This document shows, piece after piece, positions 63,909 through 64,000 of a DNA stretch of 64,000 nucleotides. The translations under genes were made by a program, and so were the position numbers. The notes under the pieces were generated by a model. The model worked only from the letters and a program-made list of their open reading frames with translations. It was not told the DNA's origin and did no database searches. Position 1 is the stretch's first letter, and every line of letters begins with the position of its first letter. The stretch comes from Candidatus Obscuribacterales bacterium (GTDB lineage: Bacteria > Cyanobacteriota > Vampirovibrionia > Obscuribacterales > Obscuribacteraceae), in assembly GCA_020050685.1 (NCBI GenBank), contig JAGVKG010000025.1, forward strand, positions 85,984-149,983, read 5' to 3'.

Positions 63909-64000
63909 GATAAACCGAGGGATTGCTCCCCCGGCTCCCCCGCAGATCCGGACGTGCCCAATTAAGGCATCCGGCTCCTCAGGTCATGGTTTCGCTACAA
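63909..64000 (-). mobile_element. 3' end of a group II intron (domains V and VI), truncated by window edge
   Basis: On the minus strand 63977-63945 reads as a 33-nt domain V: it opens with GAGCC (AGC catalytic triad), has GGATGCC...GGGCACGTCC as the stem and ends GGATC. This is the form seen after group II intron reverse-transcriptase genes. Next comes a G-rich stem with CAATCCC and then TTTATCCC, which fits domain VI with a bulged branch-point A. The intron's 3' boundary should be near 63906-63912. The reverse transcriptase, if present, lies outside the window. One stem pair of domain V (third position) is mismatched. Confidence 0.6.

Overview
The window reads as chromosomal DNA of a Gram-negative-type bacterium with moderate GC. 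Exported proteins with signal peptides, an ImuA-ImuB-DnaE2 mutasome, Rcp1-like single-domain response regulators, FecR/CHASE2 signalling and a giant soluble LysM protein suggest a non-photosynthetic relative of Cyanobacteria (Melainabacteria/Obscuribacterales-like). That placement is inference from gene style, not from a marker gene. No rRNA or tRNA gene, CRISPR array, prophage or complete insertion sequence was found.

Layout. 1-4.8 kb: a minus-strand run encoding two small exported proteins, a ketopantoate-reductase-like enzyme, an AllA-like ureidoglycolate lyase, a cyanurate/barbiturate-type ring-opening amidohydrolase and a truncated alpha/beta hydrolase. A divergent FMN alpha-hydroxy-acid oxidase faces it. 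6-10 kb: a membrane-anchored hydrolase, a Gly/Lys/Ala repeat exported protein, a NifS-type cysteine desulfurase and a HicBA toxin-antitoxin pair. 10.2-17.3 kb: a giant LysM protein whose frame breaks exactly after a GGGAAAC heptamer and continues in the -1 frame to an acidic tetrapeptide-repeat tail. 17.4-19.1 kb: HipBA with three operator palindromes at exact 49-bp steps. 19-24.6 kb: three M16 peptidase-family proteins (two with HxxEH, one without), a small membrane protein and MtnP. 24.9-31.3 kb: CtpA protease, BioD-like protein, PPDK regulatory protein, PPDK and an ArsC-like protein.

31.3-43.1 kb: an SDR, a membrane protein, a FecR - CHASE2 histidine kinase - response regulator operon, a duplicated two-gene module of exported coiled-coil plus NTF2-like proteins, a coiled-coil membrane protein and an exported esterase-like hydrolase. 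43.2-57.1 kb: a signalling block of TPR protein, AI-2E-type permease, PAS histidine kinase, a 2122-residue soluble kinase with about eleven near-identical 92-residue HAMP units, CheR, two REC-histidine kinases and an Rcp1-like regulator, mostly with overlapping stops and starts. 58.3-63.9 kb: the mutasome imuA-imuB-dnaE2 behind a promoter with a palindrome in its spacer. The right edge holds what looks like the 3' end (domains V and VI) of a minus-strand group II intron.

The most unusual signals are the GGGAAAC frameshift site in the giant LysM gene, the soluble HAMP-array kinase with its CheR-containing block, the regularly spaced operators, and a GC-rich hairpin repeat family, one copy of which lies in frame inside imuB.
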